From Micromonospora sp. MW-13 (GTDB lineage: Bacteria > Actinomycetota > Actinomycetes > Mycobacteriales > Micromonosporaceae), in NCBI RefSeq assembly GCF_003434305.1, contig NZ_QKKX01000030.1:124001-188000 (forward strand): a stretch of DNA of 64,000 nt, read 5' to 3'. The notes beneath the pieces were generated by a model. That model had not been told where the DNA came from. It saw only the letters and a program-made list of their open reading frames with translations, and searched no databases. How positions within the stretch are numbered: the stretch's first letter is position 1; every line of letters begins with the position of its first letter. This document shows positions 11,754 to 20,414 of this stretch, piece after piece. Both the position numbers and the translations under genes were made by a program.

Positions 11754-12104
11754 TCACACCGGGCGGCGGCCGGCGAATCCGCACTCGACGCGGTGGTACC
11801 AGCGCACGTCGGAGTCGCCCTCCAGCCAGCACCACAGCACCGGGCGGCCGGCCTGCTCGCCGGGGAAGTCCAGCAGCACCGGGGCGATGCCCTTGACCTG
11901 GATGTCGTGCTCGTGCAGCTCGTCCACGACGCCGTGCAGCCGGGCCTCCAGGGCCTTGACCTCGGCCAGGCCGCCGAGCGGGCTCAGGCCCCCGTCGGCG
12001 AGATCGGCGCGTAGCTCGGCCAGGTCGGCCCGGATCCGGATCAGCTCGTCGATGCGGGGACGCAGGGTGGCCACCAGGAACCGCGCCTGGGCGAGTGTGA
12101 ACAC
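11754..12104 (-). CDS. DUF2203 family protein
   Basis: A small (116-residue) conserved protein. It begins FTLAQARFLVATLRPRIDEL, continues with a charged helical hairpin (EVKALEARLHGVVDELHEHD) and ends with the family signature DIQVKGIAPVLLDFPG, VLWCWLEGDSDVRWYHRVECG. DUF2203 proteins have no assigned reaction. The GTG at 12104 places the start directly before the conserved FTLAQA. Another GTG at 12122 would add six residues. A CATACT box ends 6 nt before 12104. It sits beside proC. Confidence 0.85.
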   Translation of the reverse strand: MFTLAQARFLVATLRPRIDELIRIRADLAELRADLADGGLSPLGGLAEVKALEARLHGVVDELHEHDIQVKGIAPVLLDFPGEQAGRPVLWCWLEGDSDVRWYHRVECGFAGRRPV

Positions 12105-12180
12105 CGCGCCAGTATGGGGCACGGCGGTGGGTGACGCGTCCCGCCGGTCCGCCGGCGGGACCGTGGCGGGGACGGGTGCG

Positions 12181-12999
12181 CTACTCGGACTGGGCGGCCA
12201 GTTCCCGGGCCCGGTCGCGGGCGGCCTCCAGCGCGGCGAGCATGGCCGCCCGGACGCCGTGGTTCTCCAGCTCCCGGATGGCGGCGATGGTGGTGCCGGC
12301 GGGCGAGGTGACCGCCTCGCGCAGCTTGACCGGGTGCTCGCCGGAGTCGCGCAGCATGACCGCCGAGCCGATCGCGGTCTGCACGATCAGCTCGTGGGCG
12401 ACCTGCCGGGGCAGGCCGAGCAGGATGCCGGCGTCGACCATCGCCTCGACCAGCAGGTAGAAGTACGCCGGCCCGGAGCCGGAAAGGGCGGTCACGGCGT
12501 CCTGCTGGGACTCGGGGACCCGGACGGTCGCGCCGAGCGGGGAGAACATCTCCTCGGCCAGGGCCAGGTGCTCGCCGGTGGCGTGCGCGCCGGCCGAGAT
12601 CGCACTCATCGCCTCGTCCACCAGGGCCGGGGTGTTGGTCATCACCCGCACCACCGGGGTGCCCTCGGGCAGCCGCCGGGTGAAGAAGGTGGTGGGCAGG
12701 CCGGCGCAGAGCGAGATCACCAGCTTGCCGGCCGGCACCTTCGGCCCGATCTCGTCGAGCAGGGCGGCGGCGTCCTGCGGCTTCACGGAGACGGCCAGCA
12801 CCGCCGCCTCGTCGACCGCGGTCAGGTTGTCGACCACCCGGACGCCGTAGCGGGCGGTCAGCTCCTCGGCCCGGCTCGGCCGGCGCGCCGTGGCGAGCAG
12901 CCGCTCCACCGGCCACCCGGACCGCAGCAGCCCGGAGAGCATCAGCTCGCCGATCTTGCCGGCCCCGATCACCGCAACGATGTGTCTCCCCGCCGCCAT
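12181..12999 (-). CDS. proC: Pyrroline-5-carboxylate reductase
   Basis: Last step of proline synthesis: NAD(P)H-dependent reduction of 1-pyrroline-5-carboxylate to L-proline. The 272-residue protein has the N-terminal Rossmann motif VIGAGKIGELMLSG (~9-22) and ends its catalytic domain with the ProC signature SGSGPAYFYLLVEAMVDAG, followed by PGGTT-like SPAGTTIAAI (~219-228). A normal-length, complete enzyme. The neighbouring pfkA gene upstream on the same strand ends in a hairpin, so proC probably has its own promoter. Confidence 0.95.
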   Translation of the reverse strand: MAAGRHIVAVIGAGKIGELMLSGLLRSGWPVERLLATARRPSRAEELTARYGVRVVDNLTAVDEAAVLAVSVKPQDAAALLDEIGPKVPAGKLVISLCAGLPTTFFTRRLPEGTPVVRVMTNTPALVDEAMSAISAGAHATGEHLALAEEMFSPLGATVRVPESQQDAVTALSGSGPAYFYLLVEAMVDAGILLGLPRQVAHELIVQTAIGSAVMLRDSGEHPVKLREAVTSPAGTTIAAIRELENHGVRAAMLAALEAARDRARELAAQSE

Positions 13000-13101
13000 G
13001 GCCGTACCCCCTTACCCGCCTCGCGTCGTCCCAGGGTGTGTCGCCCCCCGGGCGTAGCCGCCCGCCGCGGACGCCCTGGACCGGCGCGGCGGGGCACCCG
13101 G

Positions 13102-13141
13102 CGGCGCGTGCGGCGACCCGCAGGGGGTGCCGCACGCGCCG
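13102..13141 (-). terminator. Hairpin after pfkA
   Basis: A 12-bp perfect stem (13102-13113 with 13130-13141) around a 16-base loop, beginning 9 bases after the pfkA stop on the minus strand. Confidence 0.7.
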
Positions 13142-13149
13142 CGTGGGCG

Positions 13150-14178
13150 TCAGCTACCGAAGAAGACCTCGGCCTCGTTGTACCGCTCCAGCGGCACGGT
13201 CTTCAGCTCGCGGGTGGCCTCGGCCAGCGGCACCCGGACGATGTCCGTGCTCTGCATGGCGACCATCTTGCCCCAGTCGCCCTCGTGCACCGCGTCGATC
13301 GCCTGGAGGCCGAGCCGGGTGGCGAGCACCCGGTCGAAGGCGGTCGGGGTGCCACCGCGCTGGATGTGGCCCAGCACGACGGTGCGGGCCTCCTTGCCGG
13401 TCTTGGCCTCCAGCTGCTCGGCGAGCCACTGGCCGATGCCGCCGAGGCGGACGTGGCCGAACGAGTCGAGCTCCTGGTTGTGCAGCACCATCTGGCCGTC
13501 GAGCGGCTGGGCGCCCTCGGCGACCACGACGATCGGGGCGTACTGGTGCTGGAAGCGCTTCTCGACGTACCCGGCGACCTGCTCGACGTCGAACTGCCGC
13601 TCGGGCAGCAGGATGACGTTGGCGCCGCCGGCCAGGCCGGCGTGCAGGGCGATCCAGCCGGCGTGCCGGCCCATCACCTCGACGACCAGGGTGCGGTGGT
13701 GGCTCTCCGCCGTGGTGTGCAGCCGGTCGATCGCCTCCATGGCGATGTTGACGGCGGTGTCGAAGCCGAAGGTGTAGTCGGTCGCGCCGAGGTCGTTGTC
13801 GATCGTCTTCGGCACGCCGACGACGTTGACGCCCAGCTCGTGCAGCTTGGTGGCGACGCCGAGGGTGTCCTCGCCGCCGATCGCGATCAGCGCGTCCACG
13901 CCCTGCGCGGCGAGGTTCTCCTTGATCCGCTCGACGCCGTTCTCGATCTTGAACGGGTTGGTGCGGGACGAGCCGAGGATGGTGCCGCCGCGCGGCAGGA
14001 TGCCCCGCACCTCGGCGATGCCCAGGGGCTTGGACAGGCCCTCCAGCGGACCCTTCCAGCCGTCCTTGAAGCCCACGAACTCGTGACCGTAGCTGGCGAC
14101 GCCCTTGCGGACCACCGCCCGGATTACCGCGTTGAGACCCGGGCAGTCGCCGCCGCCGGTGAGCACGCCGATACGCAT
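13150..14178 (-). CDS. pfkA: 6-phosphofructokinase, sequence features of the pyrophosphate-dependent type
   Basis: Phosphorylates fructose-6-phosphate in glycolysis. The 342-residue protein begins MRIGVLTGGGDCPGLNAVIR and has PKTIDNDL and MGRHAGWIA. The phosphoryl-donor loop reads GGED (101-104) and Lys124 is in VPKTIDND. In this family Gly at 104 goes with ATP, while Asp104 with Lys124 goes with pyrophosphate, as in the Amycolatopsis methanolica enzyme. So I infer a PPi-PFK, which would also run in reverse. The ATG at 14178 is preferred: AGGAGG lies 11 nt upstream, and the longer frame adds only an unconserved MLQEDEQI. Confidence 0.9.
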   Translation of the reverse strand: MRIGVLTGGGDCPGLNAVIRAVVRKGVASYGHEFVGFKDGWKGPLEGLSKPLGIAEVRGILPRGGTILGSSRTNPFKIENGVERIKENLAAQGVDALIAIGGEDTLGVATKLHELGVNVVGVPKTIDNDLGATDYTFGFDTAVNIAMEAIDRLHTTAESHHRTLVVEVMGRHAGWIALHAGLAGGANVILLPERQFDVEQVAGYVEKRFQHQYAPIVVVAEGAQPLDGQMVLHNQELDSFGHVRLGGIGQWLAEQLEAKTGKEARTVVLGHIQRGGTPTAFDRVLATRLGLQAIDAVHEGDWGKMVAMQSTDIVRVPLAEATRELKTVPLERYNEAEVFFGS

Positions 14179-14341
14179 GATCTGCTCATCCTCCTGGAGC
14201 ATCAGGTGAAGCCCGATTTGCCCCAGGATATGTGTCAGATCAGACCATCGGCGCCATTGCCGGCCCGGGGCGGGCCGTCAGTGCGAACTGTAGCCGTCGT
14301 ACCTGCGCGCCGGCCGCGCGCCCCGGGCAGCCGCCCACAGC

Positions 14342-14845
14342 TCAGCAGGTCGTCTCCTGGCCACCCCCCGCCCTCGGCGGCTTGCCGGTGCCCGCCGCCC
14401 TGGCGAAGCCGAGCAGGTTGACCACGGTGCTGCTCGCCGAGTCCCAGTACTCCGTGGAACTGACGTGCACCCTGATCAGCGTCAGCCCGGGGGTGTCCAG
14501 CCCGTCCGGGAACCAGGTTTTCAGCAACGGGTTCCACACCTGCTCGGCGCGGGCCCGGTCGTACTCCTCCTGCGCGGTGCCGGACAGCGAGACCCAGGCG
14601 TCGTTGCGCCGGTCGGAGAACCCGACGTTGACCTCCGGGTTGACCCGGAGCTGGCGGACCTTCGCCGAGTCGGCGTGGGCGAAGAACCACAGGTCGCCGT
14701 CGAACTCTGCCGCCTGTAGCCCCATCGGCCGGCTGACCAGCCGCCCGTCCAGGCCGATGGTGGTCAGCATGCAGATCCGCGCCTCACGGATCAGCTCGGT
14801 GACCCGGTGCCGGGCGTCGGTGGCGCTGGTCGGCTCACTGCTCAT
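14342..14845 (-). CDS. Pyridoxamine 5'-phosphate oxidase-like FMN-binding protein (general stress protein 26 type)
   Basis: A 167-residue split-barrel flavin-binding protein. The core reads ARICMLTTIGLDGRLVSRPM, DGDLWFFAHADSAKVRQL and VNVGFSDRRNDAWVSLSG, the usual order of FMN-contacting strands, then WFPDGLDTPGLTLIRV and TEYWDS as in Streptomyces/Xanthomonas stress protein 26 homologues. The N-terminal MSSEPTSATDARHRVTELI helix is typical. ATG start with GAGGGAGGT 6 nt upstream. In this group the biological substrate (flavin, F420 or haem) is usually unknown. Confidence 0.88.
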   Translation of the reverse strand: MSSEPTSATDARHRVTELIREARICMLTTIGLDGRLVSRPMGLQAAEFDGDLWFFAHADSAKVRQLRVNPEVNVGFSDRRNDAWVSLSGTAQEEYDRARAEQVWNPLLKTWFPDGLDTPGLTLIRVHVSSTEYWDSASSTVVNLLGFARAAGTGKPPRAGGGQETTC

Positions 14846-14925
14846 GGCGGTACCTCCCTCGATCGACCGGACGTCGACCCGGTGCCCGGGACGGACCCGA
14901 CCAAACCCGAGGGAGCCGACGAACG

Positions 14926-15423
14926 TCAGCGGGCGGTCATCGCGCGCCAGCGGGCGAGGTTGTGCCGGGCGTCGACCAGCGCGTCGTGCCGGGCGGCGTC
15001 GGCGTTCGGCAACGGCGGTCGCCCCCGGTCGTCCCAGAGCTGCCGCAGATCCTTGGTGAACCGGGGGATCTCCCGGGGCAGCGCCGGCATCGCCCCCCAG
15101 AGCTGGGCCAGCACCACGTGGTCGTACGCGGCGTACCAGGCCCACAGCTCCAACTGCTCGCCCGGCCGGTCCCGGACCGGCTCGACGAGGAACTCGTAGA
15201 GCTCGTCGCGGATCCGCTCCCGCGACCGCCAGGCCCGGTCGGCCGGCGAGGGGAGCTTGTCCAGCACGTTGCGGCGCACCCAGGGCACGGCCCGGGAGTC
15301 GTCGAACTCGGTGGAGACGGCGTAGAACTCGCGCCCGTTCTCGTCGACGACGCCGATCGACACCAGGTCGACGGTGCGCCCGTCCTCGATGAACTCGCAG
15401 TCGTAGAAATAGCGGTAGACCAT
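14926..15423 (-). CDS. Polyadenylate-specific 3'-exoribonuclease AS
   Basis: A DEDDh-fold RNase that prefers adenylate-rich 3' ends, equivalent to M. tuberculosis Rv2179c. The 165 residues begin MVYRYFYDCEFIEDGRTVDL with the catalytic Asp/Glu pair (YDCEF). They also contain VVDENGREFYAVSTEFD, WAWYAAYDHVVLAQLWG with the third acidic residue, and HDALVDARHNLARW with the catalytic His-Asp. It lies in the same relative position to aroG as in mycobacteria. ATG at 15423, with AGGATGGGGACG in front. Divergent from the Crp-type gene. Confidence 0.9.
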   Translation of the reverse strand: MVYRYFYDCEFIEDGRTVDLVSIGVVDENGREFYAVSTEFDDSRAVPWVRRNVLDKLPSPADRAWRSRERIRDELYEFLVEPVRDRPGEQLELWAWYAAYDHVVLAQLWGAMPALPREIPRFTKDLRQLWDDRGRPPLPNADAARHDALVDARHNLARWRAMTAR

Positions 15424-15660
15424 CGTCCCCATCCTGGCCCACCCGCGCCACCCGCCGTCGGCCGGGGCCCGCCCCGCCGCCCTTCGCCGCAGCTCGGGAG
15501 TGTCACGGAAGTGTTTCCAGGGGTGTACAGCAAGCGACTGGACCGTCATGATCTGATGTGTACCGCTACCGGACGTCGAACCGGTTCAGAACCTCGTACC
15601 GGGGACTGTCAGGTTCACCCGGCTGCGAGTTGTGGTCCTTGACCGGGGAGGGGTTGGGCC

Positions 15661-16353
15661 GTGGAGATGCGCCTGCCGGAGCCGGGTGACGCCCTCACGG
15701 GGGTCGACATGTTCGCCGGCCTCGAACCGGAGGTGCGCCAGCGGGTGATCGCGGCGGCGGTGCCGCGGACGTACCGCAAGGGCCAACTGCTCTTCGTCGA
15801 GAACGACCCGGGCGAGTCGCTGATCGTGCTGCGCCGGGGCGCGGTGGCCGTGTTCCGCACCGCGCCGACCGGCGAACGGGCCGTGCTGTCGGTGATCCGC
15901 CCCCCGGAGGTGCTCGGCGAGGTCTCCCTGCTCGACGCCTCCACCCGCTCGGCGTCGGCGGAGGCCATCGAGGACTGCTCGGCGCTCGCGCTGTCCCGCT
16001 CCGCCTTCATGGAGCTGGTGCACTCCAACCCGCGCATCCTCGACGTGGTGATGCGCTCGCTCGGCGGGCTCATCCGCCGGCTGACCGAGCAGAACGCCGA
16101 CCACGTCTTCCTGGACCTGCCCGGTCGGGTCGCCAAGACGCTGGTCCGGCTGGCCGGCGAGAGCCAGGCCCCGATGATCACGATCGAGCTGAACCAGAGC
16201 CAGCTCGCGGAGATGGCCGGTGGCTCCCGGCAGAGCGTCAACCAGGCGATCGGTTCCTTCGCCAGCCGCGGTTGGCTGCGTACCGAGGGTCGCCGGATCG
16301 TGGTCACCGACGTGGCGGCGCTGCGCCGCCGGGCCGGCATGAGCGACCGCTGA
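15661..16353 (+). CDS. Crp/Fnr-family transcriptional regulator
   Basis: A 230-residue regulator with an N-terminal cyclic-nucleotide-binding-type beta-barrel (~15-130: LLFVENDPGESLIVLRRGAV, PPEVLGEVSLLD) and a C-terminal winged helix (~150-225: LNQSQLAEMAGGSRQSVNQA as the HTH). The effector pocket has GEVSLLDASTRSASA, close to the GELALID--RSA of cAMP-binding members, so a cyclic nucleotide is possible. A large class III cyclase gene lies about 440 bp downstream, a suggestive but unproven partner. No Cys cluster for an Fe-S centre. GTG start after GGGGAGGGG; strong terminator behind. Confidence 0.9.
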   Translation: MEMRLPEPGDALTGVDMFAGLEPEVRQRVIAAAVPRTYRKGQLLFVENDPGESLIVLRRGAVAVFRTAPTGERAVLSVIRPPEVLGEVSLLDASTRSASAEAIEDCSALALSRSAFMELVHSNPRILDVVMRSLGGLIRRLTEQNADHVFLDLPGRVAKTLVRLAGESQAPMITIELNQSQLAEMAGGSRQSVNQAIGSFASRGWLRTEGRRIVVTDVAALRRRAGMSDR

Positions 16354-16371
16354 GCCACCCCGCCCCCGGAC

Positions 16372-16412
16372 GGTGAGAGGGCCGGCGGGCGAGGCCCGCC
16401 GGCCCTCTCACC
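16372..16412. terminator. Strong hairpin after the Crp-type gene
   Basis: A perfect 19-bp stem (16372-16390 with 16394-16412) and a 3-base loop, between this gene and a convergent small gene; probably works in both directions. Confidence 0.9.
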
Positions 16413-16434
16413 GGTTATCGACTTGTCCCGTTGT

Positions 16435-16692
16435 TCACTTGCCCGGCTCGTCCGCGGGCGGTGCGCCCGGGCCGGGACCGATCTTTGTCGGATCGGTCGG
16501 CTTGGGCGTCGGCGTCGGCGTCGACGTGGTGTTCGTGGTGCTCTCGGGACCAGCGCCCTGGCCGTCCGGCGTTTCTACCATGCCCTGCTCCTCCAGTGAG
16601 GCGAGAGTGACGGCGTCGACCTCGACCGTGTCGCCCGGGGCCCACATGGTCCCGCGCGCATCCATCCACGGGGCGGACAGTCGTACGTGCAC
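16435..16692 (-). CDS. Small conserved protein with disordered Thr/Pro tail
   Basis: Eighty-five residues in two parts: a folded-looking N-terminal half, VHVRLSAPWMDARGTMWAPG followed by DTVEVDAVTLASLEEQGMVE, and a low-complexity tail rich in Thr-Pro (STPTPTPKPTDPTK). The N-terminal half resembles phage-type 'hydrophobic core' adaptor or DUF7210-like small domains, where a 'G-V-V-V-V-A-L-G-W' pattern recurs; this is a guess. GTG start with CAGGAGAG 6 nt upstream. No signal peptide. Function unknown. Confidence 0.6.
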   Translation of the reverse strand: MHVRLSAPWMDARGTMWAPGDTVEVDAVTLASLEEQGMVETPDGQGAGPESTTNTTSTPTPTPKPTDPTKIGPGPGAPPADEPGK

Positions 16693-16793
16693 GGCACTCT
16701 CCTGACGGTGTATCTCCTGAGTGGAAGGTTAGTCTGACCCGATCAGCCGCATCGTCCGCCCGCATATCGGGTAGCCGACTCAGCGGCGGGGGC

Positions 16794-19700
16794 GTGATAC
16801 TGGGGCCACCTCGCGCTACGGAGCCGACCATCGACCTGAAGTGTGGACACTGCTCACGGGAAGCCGGTCCCGACGACCGCTTCTGCGGCGGGTGCGGGCA
16901 GGCGCTGAGCCGTAGCTGCGCCCGCTGCGGGCACCCCAACGGTGCCGAGGCCAACTTCTGCACGAGCTGCGGCCAGCCGCTGCACGACCGGCCGGTGGCG
17001 GTGCAGGAGGACCGCCGCCAGGTCAGCGTCCTGTTCATCGACATCGTCGACTTCACGACGTACGCCGAGCGGGCCGACCCGGAGCAGGCCCGCGGCCTCC
17101 AGCAGGGCTACTTCGCCACCGTGCGCCGGCTGGTGCACCAGTACGGCGGGGTGGTCGAGAAGTACATCGGCGACGCGGTGATGGCGCTGTTCGGGGCGCC
17201 GGTGGCCACCGACAACGACGCGTTGCGCTGCGTCCGCGCGGGGCTGGAGCTGCAACGGAACCTGGCCCGCCAGCCCACCGGCCCGCATCCGCCGCTCGGG
17301 TTCCGGGTCGGCATCGCCACCGGCGAGGCGCTGGTCGACCTCTCCGCCGCCCGCGACGGCGGGCAGGGCTTCGTCACGGGGGACGTGGTGAACACGGCCT
17401 CCCGGTTGCAGTCCCTCGCCCCCTCCGGCGGCGTGGTGGTGGACGAGAGCACCTGGGCGGCCACCCGGCACGACATGGAGTACGCCGTCCAGCCCCCGGT
17501 GACGCTGCGGGGCCGCTCCGCGGTCAGCCGGATCTGGCTGGCCGTCCGCGCGCTGCCCCAGCGGGACCTGAGCAGCGCCGAGCAGACGCCGATGGTCAAC
17601 CGGGAACACGAGCGCGGCCTGCTGGTCAACGCCCTGCACCGGACGATCACCGAGCGCACCTCGCAGCTGGTCACCGTCTTCGGTCCGGCCGGGGTGGGCA
17701 AGAGCCGGCTGCTGCGCGAGTTGGCCCGGACCGCCGCCAGCCTGCCCGGACCGCCGGTCACCTGGTTGGTCGGGCAGTGCCCGCCGTTCGGCGAGAACGT
17801 CACGTACGCCGCCCTCGCCGACATCGTCAAGGGGTGGGTCGGCGTGTCGGACGTCGACGACCCGGCGGCCCTCGGCGACCTGCTACAGCACCGCCTGGGC
17901 GGGCTGGCCGACCGGCACGGCGTCCGGCTGGCCGGCCAGCTCGGCCCGCTGATCGGCCTGCCCGGCGAGCGGCTCACCCCGGGCGAGACCGAGGCGTCCT
18001 GGCGGCGGTTCCTGCTCACCCTGGCCGCCGCCGGCCCGACGGTGCTGGTCTTCGAGGACATGCACTGGGCCGACCAGGCCATGCTCGCCTTCGTCGAGCA
18101 GCTCGGCGCGGCGGCGCGCGGCGTGCCGTTGCTGGTGGTGGCCACCGCCCGGCCGGAGCTGCGGGAGCGCCACCCGGCCTGGACCGGGACGATCAGCGGG
18201 GCGATGTCGATCTCGGTGCCGCCGATGCACGACGCGGACATCGACACCCTCTACTCGCTGCTGCTCGGGCAGGCCGCGCTGTCGCCGGAGTCCCGGGGAC
18301 CGCTGATCGAGTTCGCCGACGGCAACCCGCTCTACGCCCAGGAGTACGCCCGGATGCTGCTCGACGGCGGGCTGCTCGACGCGGCCCGGCCGGACGTCCG
18401 GCTCGACCCGGCCGGCTCCCCGGGGATGCCACGCACCGTGCAGGCGGTCATCGCCAACCGGCTCGACCTGCTCGACCCGTCCGACCGGGCCGTGCTCCAG
18501 GCCGCCGCGGTGGTCGGCGTGCAGTTCTGGCCGGGGCCGGTGGCCACCGCGCTGGGCCGGCCGGTGGAGTGGGTCGAGCGGGCGCTGGACCGGCTGCAAC
18601 GCCGCGACCTGGTGTACGAGCAGCCCACCTCGACGATGCCCGGCCAGCCCGAGTACCGGTTCCGGCACATCCTGGTCCGGGACGTCTGCTACCAGCGGCT
18701 CCCCCGGGCCGAGCGGGTGCTGCGCCACCAGCGCACCGCCGACTGGTTGGAGCAGATCACCGACGGCCGGCAGCACGACCTCGTCGAGGTGCTGGCCAAC
18801 CACCGCTGGGCGGCGCACGAGATCGCCCGCACCGTCGGCCTGGACACCGCCCCGTACGCCCCGGCGGCGCGGGCCGCCCTGCACCGCGCGGCCCGGCGGG
18901 CGAACGAGCTGCACGCGCTGGACACCGCCGCGACCCTGGTGGGGCGGGCGCTGGCCCTGGCCGGCGGGCCCGACCCGACGCTGGAGCTGTTCGACGCCGA
19001 GCTGGCGTTCTACCGCGACGGCGACGCGTTCCTGGTGGCCGGGGGCACGGACAAACTGACCGGGCTGGCCGACCGGCTGGCCGAGGCCGGTGAGTGGACC
19101 GGGGCGGCCCGGGCCTGGACGCTGCTCGCCACCGCGGCGTGGAGCCGCGCCGACCGGTCGGAGACGCTGCGCTGCCTGGACCGGGCGCTGGGCATCTACG
19201 CCGACCTGCCGGACACCGAGGAGAAGGCGGGCGCCCTGCTGGAGCTGGCCCGGGTGCACATGCTCAACGCGGAGACCGACCCGGCCTGCGCGGCGGCCCG
19301 GACCGCCGCCGGGCTGGCCGAGCGCCTGCGACTGCGCGAGGTGAGCGCGAACGCCCGGATCACCCTCGCCGTGGCCCGGTACCAGTCCGGCGTCGGCGAG
19401 GCGTACGCCGAGCTGGCCGAGATCACCGAGCACTGCCGGGTGGAGCGGCTGACCAGCCGCCGCCGGGCGGTGCACAACCTGGCCTGGGTGTTGCAGGAGG
19501 AGGGCGACCTGGCCGGGTCGGCCCGGCTGGTGGACGAGCAACGCTCGCTGGACCTCGGCGGCGAGCACAGTCTGGCGACGAGCTTCGAGGACCAGTGGGC
19601 CCGGTCGTACTACGCCGGGGACTGGGGTTCGGCGGCGGCGCTGGTGGCCGAGTCGACCCGGCGGCCCACCGCCGAGTGGGACCTGCACATCGTCGCGGTC

Positions 19701-20414
19701 TCCGGCTGGCTGCGGGCGCTACGCGCCCACCCGCAGGGGGCCGACACCGACCCGGCCGGCACCGACCCGGCCGACGCCAGGCCGGGCGACGCCAGCGGGA
19801 CGGGCGGGGGCACGGCCGGCGGGCGCAGGGCCGAGGAGGGCGGCGAGGGCGACCAGGTGGAACGGGCGGTGCTGGCCGCCCGGCGCTCGGGCTTCCACCG
19901 GGTGCTCCGCTCGACGCTGGCCCACGCCGCACTCTGTCGGGCGGTGCAGGGACGCGACGCCGAGGCGCTGCGGCTGCTCGCCGAGCTGGACGAGGACTGG
20001 CGGCGGACCCGGATGATCCCGTTCGCCGAGTGGGTCCCCGCGATCGGGCACGTCGCGGTGGTGCTCGGCGGGGATGCCGCCCGACAGGTCCGGGACCTGC
20101 TGGCCTGCTCGCCGCGAACGACCCCGTGGGCCCGGGCCGCCGGCCAGGCTACGGAGGCCGCGCTCGCCCGGGCGGCCGGGGACACCCACTCCGCCGCCGG
20201 GCTGTTCCGGTCGGCGGCCGAACAGTACCGGCGGATGGGCGACGCCACCGACCACGCGCTCGCCCTCGCCCTCGCGGTGCCCACCCTGCGCGAGGAAGAC
20301 CCGGCGGACGCGGCCGAGGTGCTGGCCCAGGTGCGGGAGTTCGCCGCCCGCAACCACGCCCCGGGCCTGCTCCGCTTCGCCGGTGTCGGTGCCGGTGCCG
20401 GCCCGCAGGCGTAG
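16794..20414 (+). CDS. Zinc-ribbon / class III adenylate cyclase / AAA ATPase / TPR regulator
   Basis: A 1206-residue multidomain protein. Two zinc ribbons come first (Cys pairs 17/20, 31/34, 42/45, 56/59). A class III cyclase domain follows (~75-250) with both metal Asp residues (FIDIVDFT, 83/86), IGDAVMALFG, and the transition-state pair VNTASRL (Asn200, Arg204), so it looks catalytically competent. Then a STAND-type ATPase with P-loop GPAGVGKS (297-304) and Walker B VLVFEDMHWAD, and about 600 residues of TPR-like helices. A DPAGTDPADARPGD insert near residue 985 is low-complexity. Expected role: cytosolic signal-responsive cAMP synthesis coupled to ATPase switching. GTG start without a clear RBS, so the start is uncertain. 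Confidence 0.88.
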   Translation: MILGPPRATEPTIDLKCGHCSREAGPDDRFCGGCGQALSRSCARCGHPNGAEANFCTSCGQPLHDRPVAVQEDRRQVSVLFIDIVDFTTYAERADPEQARGLQQGYFATVRRLVHQYGGVVEKYIGDAVMALFGAPVATDNDALRCVRAGLELQRNLARQPTGPHPPLGFRVGIATGEALVDLSAARDGGQGFVTGDVVNTASRLQSLAPSGGVVVDESTWAATRHDMEYAVQPPVTLRGRSAVSRIWLAVRALPQRDLSSAEQTPMVNREHERGLLVNALHRTITERTSQLVTVFGPAGVGKSRLLRELARTAASLPGPPVTWLVGQCPPFGENVTYAALADIVKGWVGVSDVDDPAALGDLLQHRLGGLADRHGVRLAGQLGPLIGLPGERLTPGETEASWRRFLLTLAAAGPTVLVFEDMHWADQAMLAFVEQLGAAARGVPLLVVATARPELRERHPAWTGTISGAMSISVPPMHDADIDTLYSLLLGQAALSPESRGPLIEFADGNPLYAQEYARMLLDGGLLDAARPDVRLDPAGSPGMPRTVQAVIANRLDLLDPSDRAVLQAAAVVGVQFWPGPVATALGRPVEWVERALDRLQRRDLVYEQPTSTMPGQPEYRFRHILVRDVCYQRLPRAERVLRHQRTADWLEQITDGRQHDLVEVLANHRWAAHEIARTVGLDTAPYAPAARAALHRAARRANELHALDTAATLVGRALALAGGPDPTLELFDAELAFYRDGDAFLVAGGTDKLTGLADRLAEAGEWTGAARAWTLLATAAWSRADRSETLRCLDRALGIYADLPDTEEKAGALLELARVHMLNAETDPACAAARTAAGLAERLRLREVSANARITLAVARYQSGVGEAYAELAEITEHCRVERLTSRRRAVHNLAWVLQEEGDLAGSARLVDEQRSLDLGGEHSLATSFEDQWARSYYAGDWGSAAALVAESTRRPTAEWDLHIVAVSGWLRALRAHPQGADTDPAGTDPADARPGDASGTGGGTAGGRRAEEGGEGDQVERAVLAARRSGFHRVLRSTLAHAALCRAVQGRDAEALRLLAELDEDWRRTRMIPFAEWVPAIGHVAVVLGGDAARQVRDLLACSPRTTPWARAAGQATEAALARAAGDTHSAAGLFRSAAEQYRRMGDATDHALALALAVPTLREEDPADAAEVLAQVREFAARNHAPGLLRFAGVGAGAGPQA

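Noticed and set aside
11305..14421. 1038-codon plus-strand open frame
   Set aside because: Antisense to GNAT, DUF2203, proC and pfkA, all recognisable enzymes or families.
17883..19688. 601-codon minus-strand open frame
   Set aside because: Shadow of the cyclase/ATPase gene; no conserved motif.
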